From positions 1-63,916 of the forward strand of contig NZ_JAMBNY010000022.1 in assembly GCF_023715345.1 (NCBI RefSeq): a stretch of 63,916 nucleotides of DNA. The letters are read 5' to 3'. Position numbers and translations under genes: made by a program. Of the stretch, positions 1 to 8,512 are shown piece after piece. How positions within the stretch are numbered: position 1 is the stretch's first letter; the number at the start of each line of letters is the position of its first letter. The notes beneath the pieces were generated by a model, which saw only the letters and a list, made by a program, of their open reading frames with translations, did not search any database and was not told the DNA's origin. Origin of the DNA: Paenibacillus camelliae (GTDB lineage: Bacteria; Bacillota; Bacilli; Paenibacillales; Paenibacillaceae).

Positions 1-120
1 GGCAGTTCTTACTCGTTGTTCAGTTTTCAAGGAACAATGTCGTTCTCATCTCATCTTGCGAGTGTGACTCGAACGTTTTGTTTTTGTGTGTCTGTCGCGA
101 TCTCTCGCGGCGACAAGAAA
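1..120 (-). promoter_or_regulatory. rRNA operon leader (16S lies beyond the left edge)
   Basis: On the minus strand this is the transcribed leader of an rrn operon running out of the window. It holds the inverted repeat TTGTTC (16-21) / GAACAA (32-37) around a CTTGAAAACT core, a sequence typical of Bacillales rRNA leaders and spacers, and a TGTCGC/GCGACA dyad at about 95-116. No mature rRNA is seen here. B. subtilis also has an rrn operon directly after lysS, which supports the reading. Confidence 0.7.
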
Positions 121-121
121 T

Positions 122-151
122 AATATACCACGAATCGAACTTTAAATGCAA
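122..151 (-). promoter_or_regulatory. SigA-type promoter of the left rrn operon
   Basis: Minus strand: -35 TTGCAT (146-151), 18-bp spacer, -10 TATATT (122-127). AT-rich sequence lies just upstream, as expected for a strong rRNA promoter with an UP element. It points toward the rRNA leader at 1-120. Confidence 0.6.
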
Positions 152-193
152 GCTTTTTTATAAAGTTTTTTACTTTTCCTTATAATCACCAAC

Positions 194-238
194 AATAGCG
201 GTTAGCTACAGCATATCATATGCTACCTAACCGCTATT
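194..238 (-). terminator. Hairpin after the ECF sigma/anti-sigma pair
   Basis: A 12-bp perfect stem (194-205 with 227-238) carries an inner GCATAT/ATATGC arm. The T-run is short on both strands, so efficiency is uncertain. It lies 21 bp after the anti-sigma stop codon and separates that transcript from the rrn promoter. Confidence 0.55.
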
Positions 239-259
239 TTGGAATGCTCACTTTCTTGC

Positions 260-1087
260 CTACTCAAGTAACTCGTTAGGTAAGTGCTTCTCTATCTGCT
301 CTTGATCGAACCAATACTTCTCTAACTCTTCACTTGCCTGCGGTACTTCCATCCCTTCCTTCCAAATTAACAGGTGATCATCCTTCGTACCGTAATATAT
401 AGCTTTCAGCTCTGTACGGTTTAGATCAATCATTGGATTGCTGGAATCTATATCATTGCTTTGATTCAAGCTAAACGTAAATTCATCATTCGAATTCGGC
501 TCGCTCCTATACGTTTCATTAACAGTAATACGATGTAAAGGATTTAGTTCCATACGATGAATATAGTTATGAAGTCCATATGTAATCGTTGCCTTCCTCT
601 TTACAATCGGTCGATATCCCTGGATATATGCATTACCCTGTTCATCATAGATTGGCTTAAGCATTTGAAGCTCATAGCCATCTGTTGCTCTTAGCCAATA
701 TGTGATAGAACCGTCTGATAGCTGATATACATGACTAACCTCAAAATTTTCTGCAGGCACCAATTTGATTTTCCATTCGGTTAATAGGAGGTATGCTGTA
801 ACAAAAAGCGCGCATGTTAAGGTAGCGACTATAATCCCTTTTATCCACGCAAACCGTTTTGTTTTCCTCCACACTTTTGCCAGAGATTGAATCGCTTGAA
901 CGTCCTGCTCTTCTGTTTCTTGTTGTAGGGGGAGCGACAGTTCGTTCTTCATCGTCTTAAGCTGTGCGGTACATGCTGCACAAGTAGTCAAATGCTCTAT
1001 AATCAACTCTTTACTCTGATCACTGCATGCCTCGTCAATATATAGCGGCAACAAATCTTGTATTACACCACATGTGTCTTTACTCAA
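260..1087 (-). CDS. Zinc-finger anti-sigma factor (transmembrane)
   Basis: 275-residue protein that probably binds and holds inactive the ECF sigma factor encoded just upstream. The N-terminus has the zinc-finger anti-sigma motif H32-x3-C36-x2-C39. One membrane segment follows at about residues 81-103, then a large extracytoplasmic domain of about 170 residues that I do not recognise and that may be the signal sensor. The start codon overlaps the end of the sigma gene by 8 bp, indicating translational coupling. The family role (cytoplasmic zinc finger, single membrane pass, outer sensor) is established; the inducing signal is unknown. Confidence 0.85.
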   Translation of the reverse strand: MSKDTCGVIQDLLPLYIDEACSDQSKELIIEHLTTCAACTAQLKTMKNELSLPLQQETEEQDVQAIQSLAKVWRKTKRFAWIKGIIVATLTCALFVTAYLLLTEWKIKLVPAENFEVSHVYQLSDGSITYWLRATDGYELQMLKPIYDEQGNAYIQGYRPIVKRKATITYGLHNYIHRMELNPLHRITVNETYRSEPNSNDEFTFSLNQSNDIDSSNPMIDLNRTELKAIYYGTKDDHLLIWKEGMEVPQASEELEKYWFDQEQIEKHLPNELLE

Positions 1088-1586
1088 AGCTTCCTTCCTC
1101 CTCCATTCTTCGATGAATCATTTGCTTAGCTCGGTAAAAGGTTACTCTTGCCCAGCTTTCACTCTTGTTAAACAATTGACTAATTTCCGCAAAAGATAGC
1201 TCACCGAATATGCGAAGTGTAAACACCTCTTTATATGGCTCTTTAAGTCTATGTACTATTTTATGAATGCGAAGCGCTTCATCTTTTTGAGCTAATGCTT
1301 TAACTAGCGGCTGATCTTGACTCGTTAAGCTGTTATCCATGTCTATCTCACATTCGCTTATCCTCTTCCGCTTCGATTGGTGTGTGAAGAATATGTTTTT
1401 AGCAATTTGACATAGCCAGACCTTCATTTGACATTTACCTTGAAATGAGTCGATATGCTTTAAAGCTCTAAGAAAGGTCTCCTGCGTGATTTCCTCTGCC
1501 AAGCTCTCATCCCCGCATAGCGAGTAAATAAATCGATAGACATCTCTAAAATGCTTTTCATAAATGATCTTAAAGTTAATCAGCAT
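1080..1586 (-). CDS. ECF-type RNA polymerase sigma factor
   Basis: 168 residues, the usual ECF size. Region 2 spans about residues 10-50 (YRFIYSLCGDESLAEEITQE, then TFLRAL), and region 4 about 110-162 with the HTH around FAEISQLFNKSESWARV. Residues between them form the usual linker. The start ATG has an AGGAGG ribosome site. It is first in a two-gene operon with its anti-sigma factor and probably activates its own promoter. The ECF subgroup and regulon cannot be told from sequence reading alone. Confidence 0.9.
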   Translation of the reverse strand: MLINFKIIYEKHFRDVYRFIYSLCGDESLAEEITQETFLRALKHIDSFQGKCQMKVWLCQIAKNIFFTHQSKRKRISECEIDMDNSLTSQDQPLVKALAQKDEALRIHKIVHRLKEPYKEVFTLRIFGELSFAEISQLFNKSESWARVTFYRAKQMIHRRMEEEGSFE

Positions 1587-1603
1587 CGTTCCTCCTTTCT
1601 CTA

Positions 1604-1634
1604 CATACGACTAGTAAATGTGCATTTCGTTACA
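1604..1634 (-). promoter_or_regulatory. Candidate autoregulatory ECF promoter
   Basis: Minus strand: TGTAAC (1629-1634) and CGTATG (1604-1609), 19 bp apart, resembling the TGTAAC / CG-rich -10 pattern of SigX-like ECF promoters, although the spacer is 2 bp longer than usual. It sits 18 bp upstream of the sigma gene start. Confidence 0.35.
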
Positions 1635-1640
1635 AAAAAC

Positions 1641-1683
1641 AAAAAAACTCTGACACCGCAATACACGATGACAGAGTTTTTTA
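1641..1683 (-). terminator. Terminator of lysS
   Basis: Stem AACTCTG/CAGAGTT extended by CATCG/CGGTG after a T-T mismatch, followed on the minus strand by seven T. It lies 40 bp after the lysS stop codon. Confidence 0.85.
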
Positions 1684-1722
1684 AGTTATTCTTGCGAAAA
1701 AAGCGTTGGTCTTAACTCATCC

Positions 1723-3222
1723 TTATCTCATATGAGGGAATAGCAGTACATCACGAATGGATGGTGCATCGGTAAGCAGCATAACTAGGCGATCGATACC
1801 GATTCCCAGTCCACCTGTTGGTGGCATACCGTACTCTAATGCACGCAGGAAGTCTTCATCCATTTCATGCGCTTCGTCATTCCCTTGCTCACGCTCTGTA
1901 AGCTGTGATTCAAAGCGCTCGCGTTGATCGATTGGATCGTTAAGCTCGGTAAATGCATTGGCATGCTCACGAGCAACAATAAACAACTCGAAGCGATCCG
2001 TAAAACGAGGGTCAGCTTCGCTTTTCTTAGCTAGTGGTGAAATGGCTACCGGATGACCCGTTACAAAGGTAGGCTGGATTAATGTGTGCTCGCAGAATTG
2101 CTCGAAGAACGCATTGACAATATGTCCGAATGTCATATGCGGCTCAACTGGAACTTTATGCTCTTTAGCTAGCGCATGTGCTTCTTCATCTGACATCTGT
2201 AGGCTAAAATCTACACCTGTCACTTCTTTAACAAGATCAACCATGCTTACGCGACGCCATTGCGGTGTTAGATCAACCTCTACACCTTGGTACATAATTT
2301 TCGTCGTGCCTAGCACCTCTTGTGCAATATGAGCAATCATATTTTCAGTCAACGCCATAATATCTTTATAATCAGCGTATGCTTCATATAGCTCAATCAT
2401 TGTAAATTCAGGATTATGACGCGTAGACATCCCTTCATTACGATAAACGCGACCAATCTCATACACTTTCTCCAAACCGCCTACGATAAGACGTTTTAGA
2501 TGAAGCTCAATCGCAATACGCATATATAGCTGCATGTCCAGTGCATTATGGTGTGTAATGAACGGACGTGCGGCAGCTCCGCCTGCAATAGAGTGCAGCG
2601 TAGGAGTTTCGACTTCTAAGTATCCAAGTGAATCCAAGTAATGACGCATAGACTGGATAATTTTGGAACGAGAGATGAAGGTTTGCTGTACTTCTGGATT
2701 TACAATAAGGTCAACATAGCGTTGACGATAGCGCAAATCAACATCCTTCAAGCCATGATGCTTGTCTGGCAGTGGCAGCAAAGACTTGGACAAGACCTCA
2801 AGCTCCAAAACTTTAACCGAAACCTCTCCAGTGTTTGTTTTGAACACCGTTCCCTTAACGCCTACAATATCACCGATATCTAACAGTTCAAACGCTGCAA
2901 ATTTGTCAGCATCAACTGTATCTTTACGTACGTATATTTGGATACGGCCCGTTAAGTCCTGGATATGTGCAAAGCTCGCCTTACCCATCCCACGCTTTTG
3001 CATAATACGACCAGCAAGGCTTACGGATACATTCATTTCTTCTAGCTGAGGCTTGTCTACTTCTGCATATGCATCGAGCAATTCTTTCGCGTTATTCGAA
3101 CGCTCAAACTTTTTACCGAACGGATCTACACCTAGCTCTCGAAGCGAGTCAAGCTTGTCTCGACGGATTTGCAACAATTCACTTAGTTCTTGCGTTTGGT
3201 TATCTTGTTCCAATCTACTCAT
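1723..3222 (-). CDS. lysS: Lysyl-tRNA synthetase (class II)
   Basis: 499 residues. It charges tRNA-Lys with lysine using ATP in the cytoplasm. An N-terminal OB-fold anticodon-binding domain (about 65-165) precedes the class II core, with motif 2 at YEIGRVYRNEGMSTRHNPEF and motif 3 at GGLGIGIDRLVMLL near the C-terminus. Length is normal. Start choice: the AAGGAG ribosome site directly abuts the annotated ATG with no spacer, while a TTG at 3213 sits 9 nt from it, so the true start may be three codons later. It lies downstream of greA with a terminator-like hairpin between them. Confidence 0.97.
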   Translation of the reverse strand: MSRLEQDNQTQELSELLQIRRDKLDSLRELGVDPFGKKFERSNNAKELLDAYAEVDKPQLEEMNVSVSLAGRIMQKRGMGKASFAHIQDLTGRIQIYVRKDTVDADKFAAFELLDIGDIVGVKGTVFKTNTGEVSVKVLELEVLSKSLLPLPDKHHGLKDVDLRYRQRYVDLIVNPEVQQTFISRSKIIQSMRHYLDSLGYLEVETPTLHSIAGGAAARPFITHHNALDMQLYMRIAIELHLKRLIVGGLEKVYEIGRVYRNEGMSTRHNPEFTMIELYEAYADYKDIMALTENMIAHIAQEVLGTTKIMYQGVEVDLTPQWRRVSMVDLVKEVTGVDFSLQMSDEEAHALAKEHKVPVEPHMTFGHIVNAFFEQFCEHTLIQPTFVTGHPVAISPLAKKSEADPRFTDRFELFIVAREHANAFTELNDPIDQRERFESQLTEREQGNDEAHEMDEDFLRALEYGMPPTGGLGIGIDRLVMLLTDAPSIRDVLLFPHMR

Positions 3223-3248
3223 CTCCTTGAATCTTGCGGTAAACGTTC

Positions 3249-3273
3249 AAAAAGCTTCCTTAAGGAAGCTTTC
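3249..3273 (-). terminator. Terminator-like hairpin between greA and lysS
   Basis: Perfect palindromic stem AAGCTTCC-TTAA-GGAAGCTT followed on the minus strand by five T. It should end most greA transcripts, so lysS would depend on read-through or on a promoter inside greA. Confidence 0.7.
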
Positions 3274-3291
3274 TCTTAAACACATTATACC

Positions 3292-3771
3292 TTATTTTTT
3301 GATATCTACAATTTTATATTGAATATTGCCAGCAGGAACGTTAACTTCTACAACCGTTCCTTTCTTTTGACCTAGAATTGCTTTGCCAAGTGGGCTCTCG
3401 TTAGAGATTTTATTCTCAAATGGATTAGATTCCGCAGTACCTACAATGGTGTAGTCCACATGGTCACCGAATTCTAAATCCTCTACCGTTACCGTACAGC
3501 CTACACTTACCATATCAACGTCGATTTCATCATTGTTAATGATTCTTGCATTGCGAAGCATTTTTTCCAATGTAATAATACGACCTTCGATAAATGCCTG
3601 TTCATTTTTTGCGTCCTCATACTCAGAGTTCTCACTGATGTCACCGTAGCCAATCGCAATTTTAATACGTTCAGCAACTTCACGACGCTTGACGGACTTC
3701 AAGTTTTCTAATTCTTCTTCATACTTTTTCAGTCCGTCCTGAGTTAGAATAGTTTCCTTATCATTCATCAT
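3292..3771 (-). CDS. greA: Transcription elongation factor GreA
   Basis: 159 residues, typical size. GreA enters the RNA polymerase secondary channel and stimulates cleavage of backtracked transcripts. The N-terminal coiled coil covers about residues 10-75, with the acidic tip DISENSEYEDA that carries the catalytic acidic residues. The C-terminal FKBP-like domain ends in QYKIVDIKK. Two adjacent ATG codons make the exact start uncertain by one residue. It lies between dusB and lysS; its own promoter probably lies in the 270-bp gap upstream. Confidence 0.96.
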   Translation of the reverse strand: MMNDKETILTQDGLKKYEEELENLKSVKRREVAERIKIAIGYGDISENSEYEDAKNEQAFIEGRIITLEKMLRNARIINNDEIDVDMVSVGCTVTVEDLEFGDHVDYTIVGTAESNPFENKISNESPLGKAILGQKKGTVVEVNVPAGNIQYKIVDIKK

Positions 3772-4040
3772 CCAAGTCCCCTGTCATGTGACTTATTTTC
3801 ATACCGTGTATGAATTCACTGATAATTAATATATTACAGATATGTTTGAACATGCCCGTTAAAGTGTTTACAATATATATTGCAAGATTATATTGCATTA
3901 GAAGAGGATATGTCAATTGGATATGAAAAATCAGTCAACATTTCTTGTATTATCCAAATAACATGTCCCATCGTCTACAAAATTACGCACTTAACACTTC
4001 AACGAAAGGCTATAAACCAGCCATAATTACCTCTTAAGCC
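3772..4040. other. dusB-greA intergenic region
   Basis: 269 bp, AT-rich. It contains a direct repeat of TATATTGCA about 15 bp apart near 3876-3898. No clear terminator for dusB and no convincing promoter were identified; the greA promoter is presumed to lie here. Confidence 0.3.
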
Positions 4041-5021
4041 TCATTGCCCCTTATTTAAGGATGCAACAAATTCCTTCAGTATTTCGACCAAGCGACCACG
4101 ACTTGTTTCTTCCATGATTTGATCTTTTACGCGGGCGGCTCCTGGCAGTCCCTTAAGATACCAAGCCATATGCTTTCTCATTTCTCGAACAGCAACGGCT
4201 TCATTACGCAGTGCAATTAAACGATCCATATGAAGAATAGCCACTTCGATCTTCTCTTCAGGTGTCGGATCGCTCGGCAGCTGCCCCGAAGTTAAATACT
4301 CAATCGTACGATATAGCATCCATGGGTTGCCTAGTGCACCGCGGCCAATCATTACGCCATCAACACCCGTCTCATCAAGCATACGACGAGCATCCTCAGG
4401 CTCAAAGACATCTCCGTTACCGATAACGGGGATCGATACCGATTGCTTCACTTGCTTAATCATGCTCCAATCGGCTTTTCCCGTATATTGCTGCTCTCGT
4501 GTACGTCCATGAACACTTACTGCACTTCCCCCAGCACGCTCTACTGCTTGCGCATTCTCAACGGCATAGATATGCTCACTGTCCCAGCCAATTCTCATCT
4601 TAACTGTAACGGGCTTCTCTACCGCCTCAACTACTGCAGATACCATCTCATAAATTTTATTCGGATCCAGCAGCCAACGTGCACCTGCATCGCATTTTGT
4701 AACCTTTGGTACCGGACAGCCCATATTAATATCGATAATATCAGCATTCGTCTGTTTATCTACGACCTTCGCAGCTTCGACAAGCGATTCCCGGTCACCT
4801 CCAATGATTTGAAGGCTAAGCGGCTTTTCACGCTCATCGACATATAACATTTCCATCGTTCGCTTGTTGCCGTGAAGAATTGCTTTATCGCTCACCATTT
4901 CTGCGCAAACTAAGCCTGCACCAAATTCTTTAGCGATTAAGCGAAATGCTGGGTTGCACACGCCTGCCATCGGAGCAAGAACGACTTGATTGTTCATCTC
5001 GATGTTCCCGATTTTCAGCAT
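4041..5021 (-). CDS. dusB: tRNA-dihydrouridine synthase (DusB family)
   Basis: 326 residues. This FMN-dependent enzyme reduces uridines in the tRNA D-loop with NADPH. The TIM barrel opens with APMAGVCNPAFR (about 17-28). The catalytic cysteine is in NMGCP (C102), and the KMRIGWD and HGRTREQ motifs of the family are present. The C-terminal helical domain binds tRNA. It follows the small XRE gene after 5 bp and ends the folate-dusB gene run, the same place as yacF in B. subtilis. Confidence 0.95.
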   Translation of the reverse strand: MLKIGNIEMNNQVVLAPMAGVCNPAFRLIAKEFGAGLVCAEMVSDKAILHGNKRTMEMLYVDEREKPLSLQIIGGDRESLVEAAKVVDKQTNADIIDINMGCPVPKVTKCDAGARWLLDPNKIYEMVSAVVEAVEKPVTVKMRIGWDSEHIYAVENAQAVERAGGSAVSVHGRTREQQYTGKADWSMIKQVKQSVSIPVIGNGDVFEPEDARRMLDETGVDGVMIGRGALGNPWMLYRTIEYLTSGQLPSDPTPEEKIEVAILHMDRLIALRNEAVAVREMRKHMAWYLKGLPGAARVKDQIMEETSRGRLVEILKEFVASLNKGQ

Positions 5022-5026
5022 GTGTC

Positions 5027-5239
5027 CTACTCCCCTTTGACCGTCACTAACTCTTCATAGCTAATTTCTAATTTATTGGCGATAAGCCTTAGCAGCTTAG
5101 GGTCATTTCTTCTTGTACCGCGCTCTAATGAGCCGAGTACAGCGACGGATACGCCTAATTCCTCAGCTAGCTCAATTTGCGTGTAGCCCTTCAATTTGCG
5201 AAATGCTCTTACACGTTGAGCCAATTGATCGTTTTCCAT
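5027..5239 (-). CDS. Small XRE-family DNA-binding protein (YazB-like)
   Basis: 70 residues, nearly all one Cro/C1-type helix-turn-helix (about 8-62; LKGYTQIELAEELGVSVAVL). There is no effector domain. Position between folK and dusB matches yazB of B. subtilis. Its 5' end overlaps folK by 31 bp, so it is translationally linked to the folate genes. Targets are unknown; a role in regulating the neighbouring genes is only a guess. Confidence 0.85.
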   Translation of the reverse strand: MENDQLAQRVRAFRKLKGYTQIELAEELGVSVAVLGSLERGTRRNDPKLLRLIANKLEISYEELVTVKGE

Positions 5240-5733
5240 ATTGTAATGCCTTCCTTTCTTGAGTGCAGCGCTTCCTTGGCGATCTGTTCAACCTGACTGT
5301 ATAGAACGTGATTTTCAGTAAGCACATCGCGGAGTGGAACTAATACAAACGCCCGCTCCATCATTCTAGGATGTGGCAATATTAATTGCTCTGTCTCTAA
5401 GACCATATTATCGTACAGCAGAAGATCTAGATCAATAGTTCTTGGCCCCCATTGGACCTGTCGAACTCTTCCAAGCTCATTCTCAATCTTTAACTGTTGC
5501 TGCAGAAGCTCATGTGGAGAATAGGTTGTCTCTACCTCAATAACCATATTCAAAAATGCATCTTGCTCGGTATAGCCTACAGGATCCGTCTCGTAAATTG
5601 CCGATACTGCAGTAATAGTAAGCTCTTCCCGTTTGTTTAATGCATCTAAAGCTTGCAGCAGCCATTGCTCACGATCCCCCATATTGGAGCCGAGCGCGAT
5701 ATATGCAGTATTACGTGCTGTCGACTTAGACAT
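5209..5733 (-). CDS. folK: 2-amino-4-hydroxy-6-hydroxymethyldihydropteridine pyrophosphokinase
   Basis: 174 residues. HPPK transfers pyrophosphate from ATP to 6-hydroxymethyl-7,8-dihydropterin, just before FolP in folate synthesis. Family motifs: ALGSNMGDRE near the N-terminus and the GPRTIDLDLLLYD signature near residues 97-110, whose aspartates bind magnesium. The start overlaps folB by 8 bp and the end overlaps the XRE gene by 31 bp, within the pab-fol gene run. Confidence 0.95.
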   Translation of the reverse strand: MSKSTARNTAYIALGSNMGDREQWLLQALDALNKREELTITAVSAIYETDPVGYTEQDAFLNMVIEVETTYSPHELLQQQLKIENELGRVRQVQWGPRTIDLDLLLYDNMVLETEQLILPHPRMMERAFVLVPLRDVLTENHVLYSQVEQIAKEALHSRKEGITIWKTINWLNV

Positions 5734-6097
5734 AATCGTCTCTCTTTCTATTCATCTCGATGGTTACACCATCAAAGTACACTTCAAAAGGAGGGTGCGG
5801 CTTTGTTACTCTAACCGTCACTTCATTCACAATAGTATAATGCTCTAGAACGCGCGATGCAATATGATCGGTTAGTGCTTCTAGCAGCTTGAATGGGGTT
5901 CCTTCTACGATTTGTTTAACGAATGCGTGAACAGCTGAATAATCAAGTGCATACTCCAGTTCATCGGTTCGTGCAGCCTGCTTCATATCCATCAGCAGCT
6001 CAAGGTCAACAAAAAACTGCTGACCTAAACGATTTTCCTCTGGAAATACGCCATGATATCCAAAAAAACGCATTCCCTTTAACGTCATCTTGTCCAT
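5726..6097 (-). CDS. folB: Dihydroneopterin aldolase
   Basis: 123 residues, a single T-fold domain. It cleaves dihydroneopterin to 6-hydroxymethyl-dihydropterin and glycolaldehyde. Recognisable family features are the N-terminal MRFFGYHGVFPEE and the tyrosine in LDYSAVH, with LLEALTDHIA in the following helix. The start shares one base with the folP stop, and the end overlaps folK by 8 bp. The product is passed directly to FolK in the pathway. Confidence 0.95.
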   Translation of the reverse strand: MDKMTLKGMRFFGYHGVFPEENRLGQQFFVDLELLMDMKQAARTDELEYALDYSAVHAFVKQIVEGTPFKLLEALTDHIASRVLEHYTIVNEVTVRVTKPHPPFEVYFDGVTIEMNRKRDDYV

Positions 6098-6963
6098 TAC
6101 TTATGCTCCTTCTTGTTCGAGATGCGATACAATATCGCATCAGCGAGCATTGCAGCCTTTTTCATCGCTTGAACATCATGCACACGTACGATCTGACAGC
6201 CTTGCGCTATACCAATCACGTTCGAGGCAATGATTCCCTCCAACGTTTCTGATGCCTCTACTTGAAGCGTATCTCGAATAAATTTTTTGCGCGATGTTCC
6301 AAGCAATACAGGGTACCCAAGCGCATGAATTTGATCTAAATGCGCATGAACCTCCATATTCTCCTCATAGCCCTTCGCAAAGCCAATGCCTGGGTCAAGC
6401 CATATGTCCTCGTGCTTAACCCCTGCGGCAAGCGCAAGCTCGACACTATATTTCAAGTCAGAGACAACATCCGGCACAACCGCAGCATAGTCGGAGTTCT
6501 CACGATTATGATTCAATATAACTGGACATTGGTACTGAGCCGCTACATCCGCCATCTGTCCATCATACTTAAGACACCATATATCATTAATAATATGAGC
6601 GCCAGCGTCTAAGGCTTTCGCTGCCGTTTCTGATTTATACGTATCAATGGATAACGGGATATTGGGAAATTTTGCTGCGATAGCCTGTATGACCGGAATG
6701 ACTCGCTCCAGCTCCTCATCAACAGATACAGGCGTAAAGCCAGGCCTTGTCGATTCTCCTCCGATATCAATAATATCGGCCCCATCCTCAATCAGCTTTT
6801 GTGCATGAGCAACAGCCAGGTCTAATGTGTTATGCTTGCCTCCATCTGAGAACGAGTCCGGAGTCACATTCAATATTCCCATAATTAACGTGCGGTTGCC
6901 GAGCTCAAGCGAAACATCATTGTTAAGCGTATAGCTTCTTTTCCAAAACGTAGGTGCACTCAC
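6097..6963 (-). CDS. folP: Dihydropteroate synthase
   Basis: 288 residues. It joins p-aminobenzoate to 6-hydroxymethyl-dihydropterin pyrophosphate to give dihydropteroate, and is the target of sulfonamides. Both PROSITE-type signatures are visible: IMGILNVTPDSFSDGG (about 28-43) and DIIDIGGESTRPGF (about 63-76). The GTSRKKF motif near 230 binds substrate. It stands between pabC, which makes p-aminobenzoate, and folB/folK, which make the pterin. Confidence 0.97.
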   Translation of the reverse strand: MSAPTFWKRSYTLNNDVSLELGNRTLIMGILNVTPDSFSDGGKHNTLDLAVAHAQKLIEDGADIIDIGGESTRPGFTPVSVDEELERVIPVIQAIAAKFPNIPLSIDTYKSETAAKALDAGAHIINDIWCLKYDGQMADVAAQYQCPVILNHNRENSDYAAVVPDVVSDLKYSVELALAAGVKHEDIWLDPGIGFAKGYEENMEVHAHLDQIHALGYPVLLGTSRKKFIRDTLQVEASETLEGIIASNVIGIAQGCQIVRVHDVQAMKKAAMLADAILYRISNKKEHK

Positions 6964-7000
6964 GCTCTATTCACCTCATCTGTATTATGTATTGTAGCTT

Positions 7001-7903
7001 TTAGCTTTCTATCTGCTTATCAATAGACGCTCGATAGGCTGCTGTCAGCTGCCTGCAGATCGGTCCTGCTTCCCCGCCCGACAGCTGCTGCTTCTCACCT
7101 GCTGTCGTAATCAATGTCGTCACAGGAACAAGCTCCTGTATGGAGTTCGTCATCCATGCCTCACTGCTGTTCCATAGTGCTTCAAAGTCATAGTGACCTT
7201 CTCTAACCTCGTACGATAAGTGCCTGGCCAGCTCGATGACGTATTGACGCGTAATGCCAGGTAGAATCCCTGTATCGATATGAGGGGTATAGATGACCCC
7301 ATCCTGCACGAAAAACAGATTACTTACGATTCCCTCTGCCAGTATTCCCTTTTCACTGAGCATCAGTCCTTCAGCACCAGCAGCTGTTCGCGTTCCAAGG
7401 GATAGCAGCTCTCTTTTGGCTAGTATATTGTTCATGTAGTGGAGCGATTTAAACCGATAACGCCCCTCCGGTGTGTTTCTTCTTGTCTGAAGCAGCTGCA
7501 ATGCCTTTCCAGTATTCCAGACTTCTTCAGACATCGCTCCCAGCGGCTTTACCATGATAACGACTGTTGCTTGATCATAATCCTCTGAAGGCAGCCCCAG
7601 CTCTCCCATACCTCCACTTACCGTTAAACGCACATAGCCATCCTCTAGCTTATTGAGCTGCAGCAGCTCGCCTACGGCCTGCTGAACATCTGCTGCGTTC
7701 ATACGAAGCTGAATGCCTAGCTGATCACAGCTTTCTAGAAGCCGTTTCATATGTCGCTCCAATAAAAAACAGTGACCGCCGTAAGTTCGAAATGTCTCGA
7801 ACAGTCCTAATCCGTACAAAAAGCCATGGTCATAGACGGAGACCATAGCTTCCTCTGCATTCATCATTTGTCCATTGAGATAAACTATACTCATCATACT
7901 CAC
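7001..7903 (-). CDS. pabC: 4-amino-4-deoxychorismate lyase (class IV aminotransferase fold)
   Basis: 300 residues. This PLP enzyme releases pyruvate from aminodeoxychorismate to give p-aminobenzoate. The class IV fold is clear: VYDHGFLYGLGLFETFR near the N-terminus, the probable PLP lysine in RFKSLHYMNN, and the GI.PGITRQYV segment. Branched-chain or D-amino acid aminotransferases share this fold, but its place directly after pabB-pabA supports PabC. The start is uncertain: GTG and two ATG codons lie within 10 bp and the ribosome site is weak. Confidence 0.9.
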   Translation of the reverse strand: MSMMSIVYLNGQMMNAEEAMVSVYDHGFLYGLGLFETFRTYGGHCFLLERHMKRLLESCDQLGIQLRMNAADVQQAVGELLQLNKLEDGYVRLTVSGGMGELGLPSEDYDQATVVIMVKPLGAMSEEVWNTGKALQLLQTRRNTPEGRYRFKSLHYMNNILAKRELLSLGTRTAAGAEGLMLSEKGILAEGIVSNLFFVQDGVIYTPHIDTGILPGITRQYVIELARHLSYEVREGHYDFEALWNSSEAWMTNSIQELVPVTTLITTAGEKQQLSGGEAGPICRQLTAAYRASIDKQIES

Positions 7904-7914
7904 CGTATCTGCTC

Positions 7915-8493
7915 TTATGCTTTCACAGCGCGCTGCTTAAGGAAGTTCTCGAGCATACGCAGTCCGTGCTCTGTAATAATTGACTCTGGATGAAATTGTA
8001 GGCCTTCGATTGGATATTGTTTATGACGCAAGCCCATAATTTCTCCTTCTTCCGTCTCAGCAGTAATCTCCAAGCAATCAGGCAGTGATTCGCGTCTGAC
8101 AATTAACGAATGATAGCGTGTCGCTGTAAATGGAGATGGCAGCCCCTCGAACAAAGATTTACCGTCATGATGAATCTGTGAGGTTTTACCGTGCATTAGC
8201 TGCTCAGCACGCACAACTTCGCCACCAAACGCTTGCCCGATCGATTGATGTCCAAGACATATACCGATCATCGGAATTACACCTTTGAAGTGATCGATAA
8301 CCTGCAGGCTAATCCCCGCCTCGTTCGGTGAACATGGTCCAGGTGAAATCATAATATGGTCTGGCGCAAGTGCTTCTATTCCGGGGATATCTATCTCATC
8401 GTTACGCTTAACGATAATGTCTTCACCTAGCTGTCCGAGATATTGCACTAGATTATAAGTAAAAGAATCGTAATTATCAATGACAAGGATCAT
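7915..8493 (-). CDS. pabA: Aminodeoxychorismate/anthranilate synthase glutaminase subunit
   Basis: 192 residues, a class I glutamine amidotransferase. It supplies ammonia from glutamine to PabB; in B. subtilis the same subunit also serves TrpE. The catalytic Cys is in GICLGHQSIGQAFGG and the His/Glu pair in QFHPESI. The N-terminus ILVIDNYDSFTYNLVQYLG is typical. It lies 19 bp after pabB and 11 bp before pabC. Confidence 0.95.
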   Translation of the reverse strand: MILVIDNYDSFTYNLVQYLGQLGEDIIVKRNDEIDIPGIEALAPDHIMISPGPCSPNEAGISLQVIDHFKGVIPMIGICLGHQSIGQAFGGEVVRAEQLMHGKTSQIHHDGKSLFEGLPSPFTATRYHSLIVRRESLPDCLEITAETEEGEIMGLRHKQYPIEGLQFHPESIITEHGLRMLENFLKQRAVKA

Positions 8494-8512
8494 TGGGATC
8501 TTCCTTCCTTTG

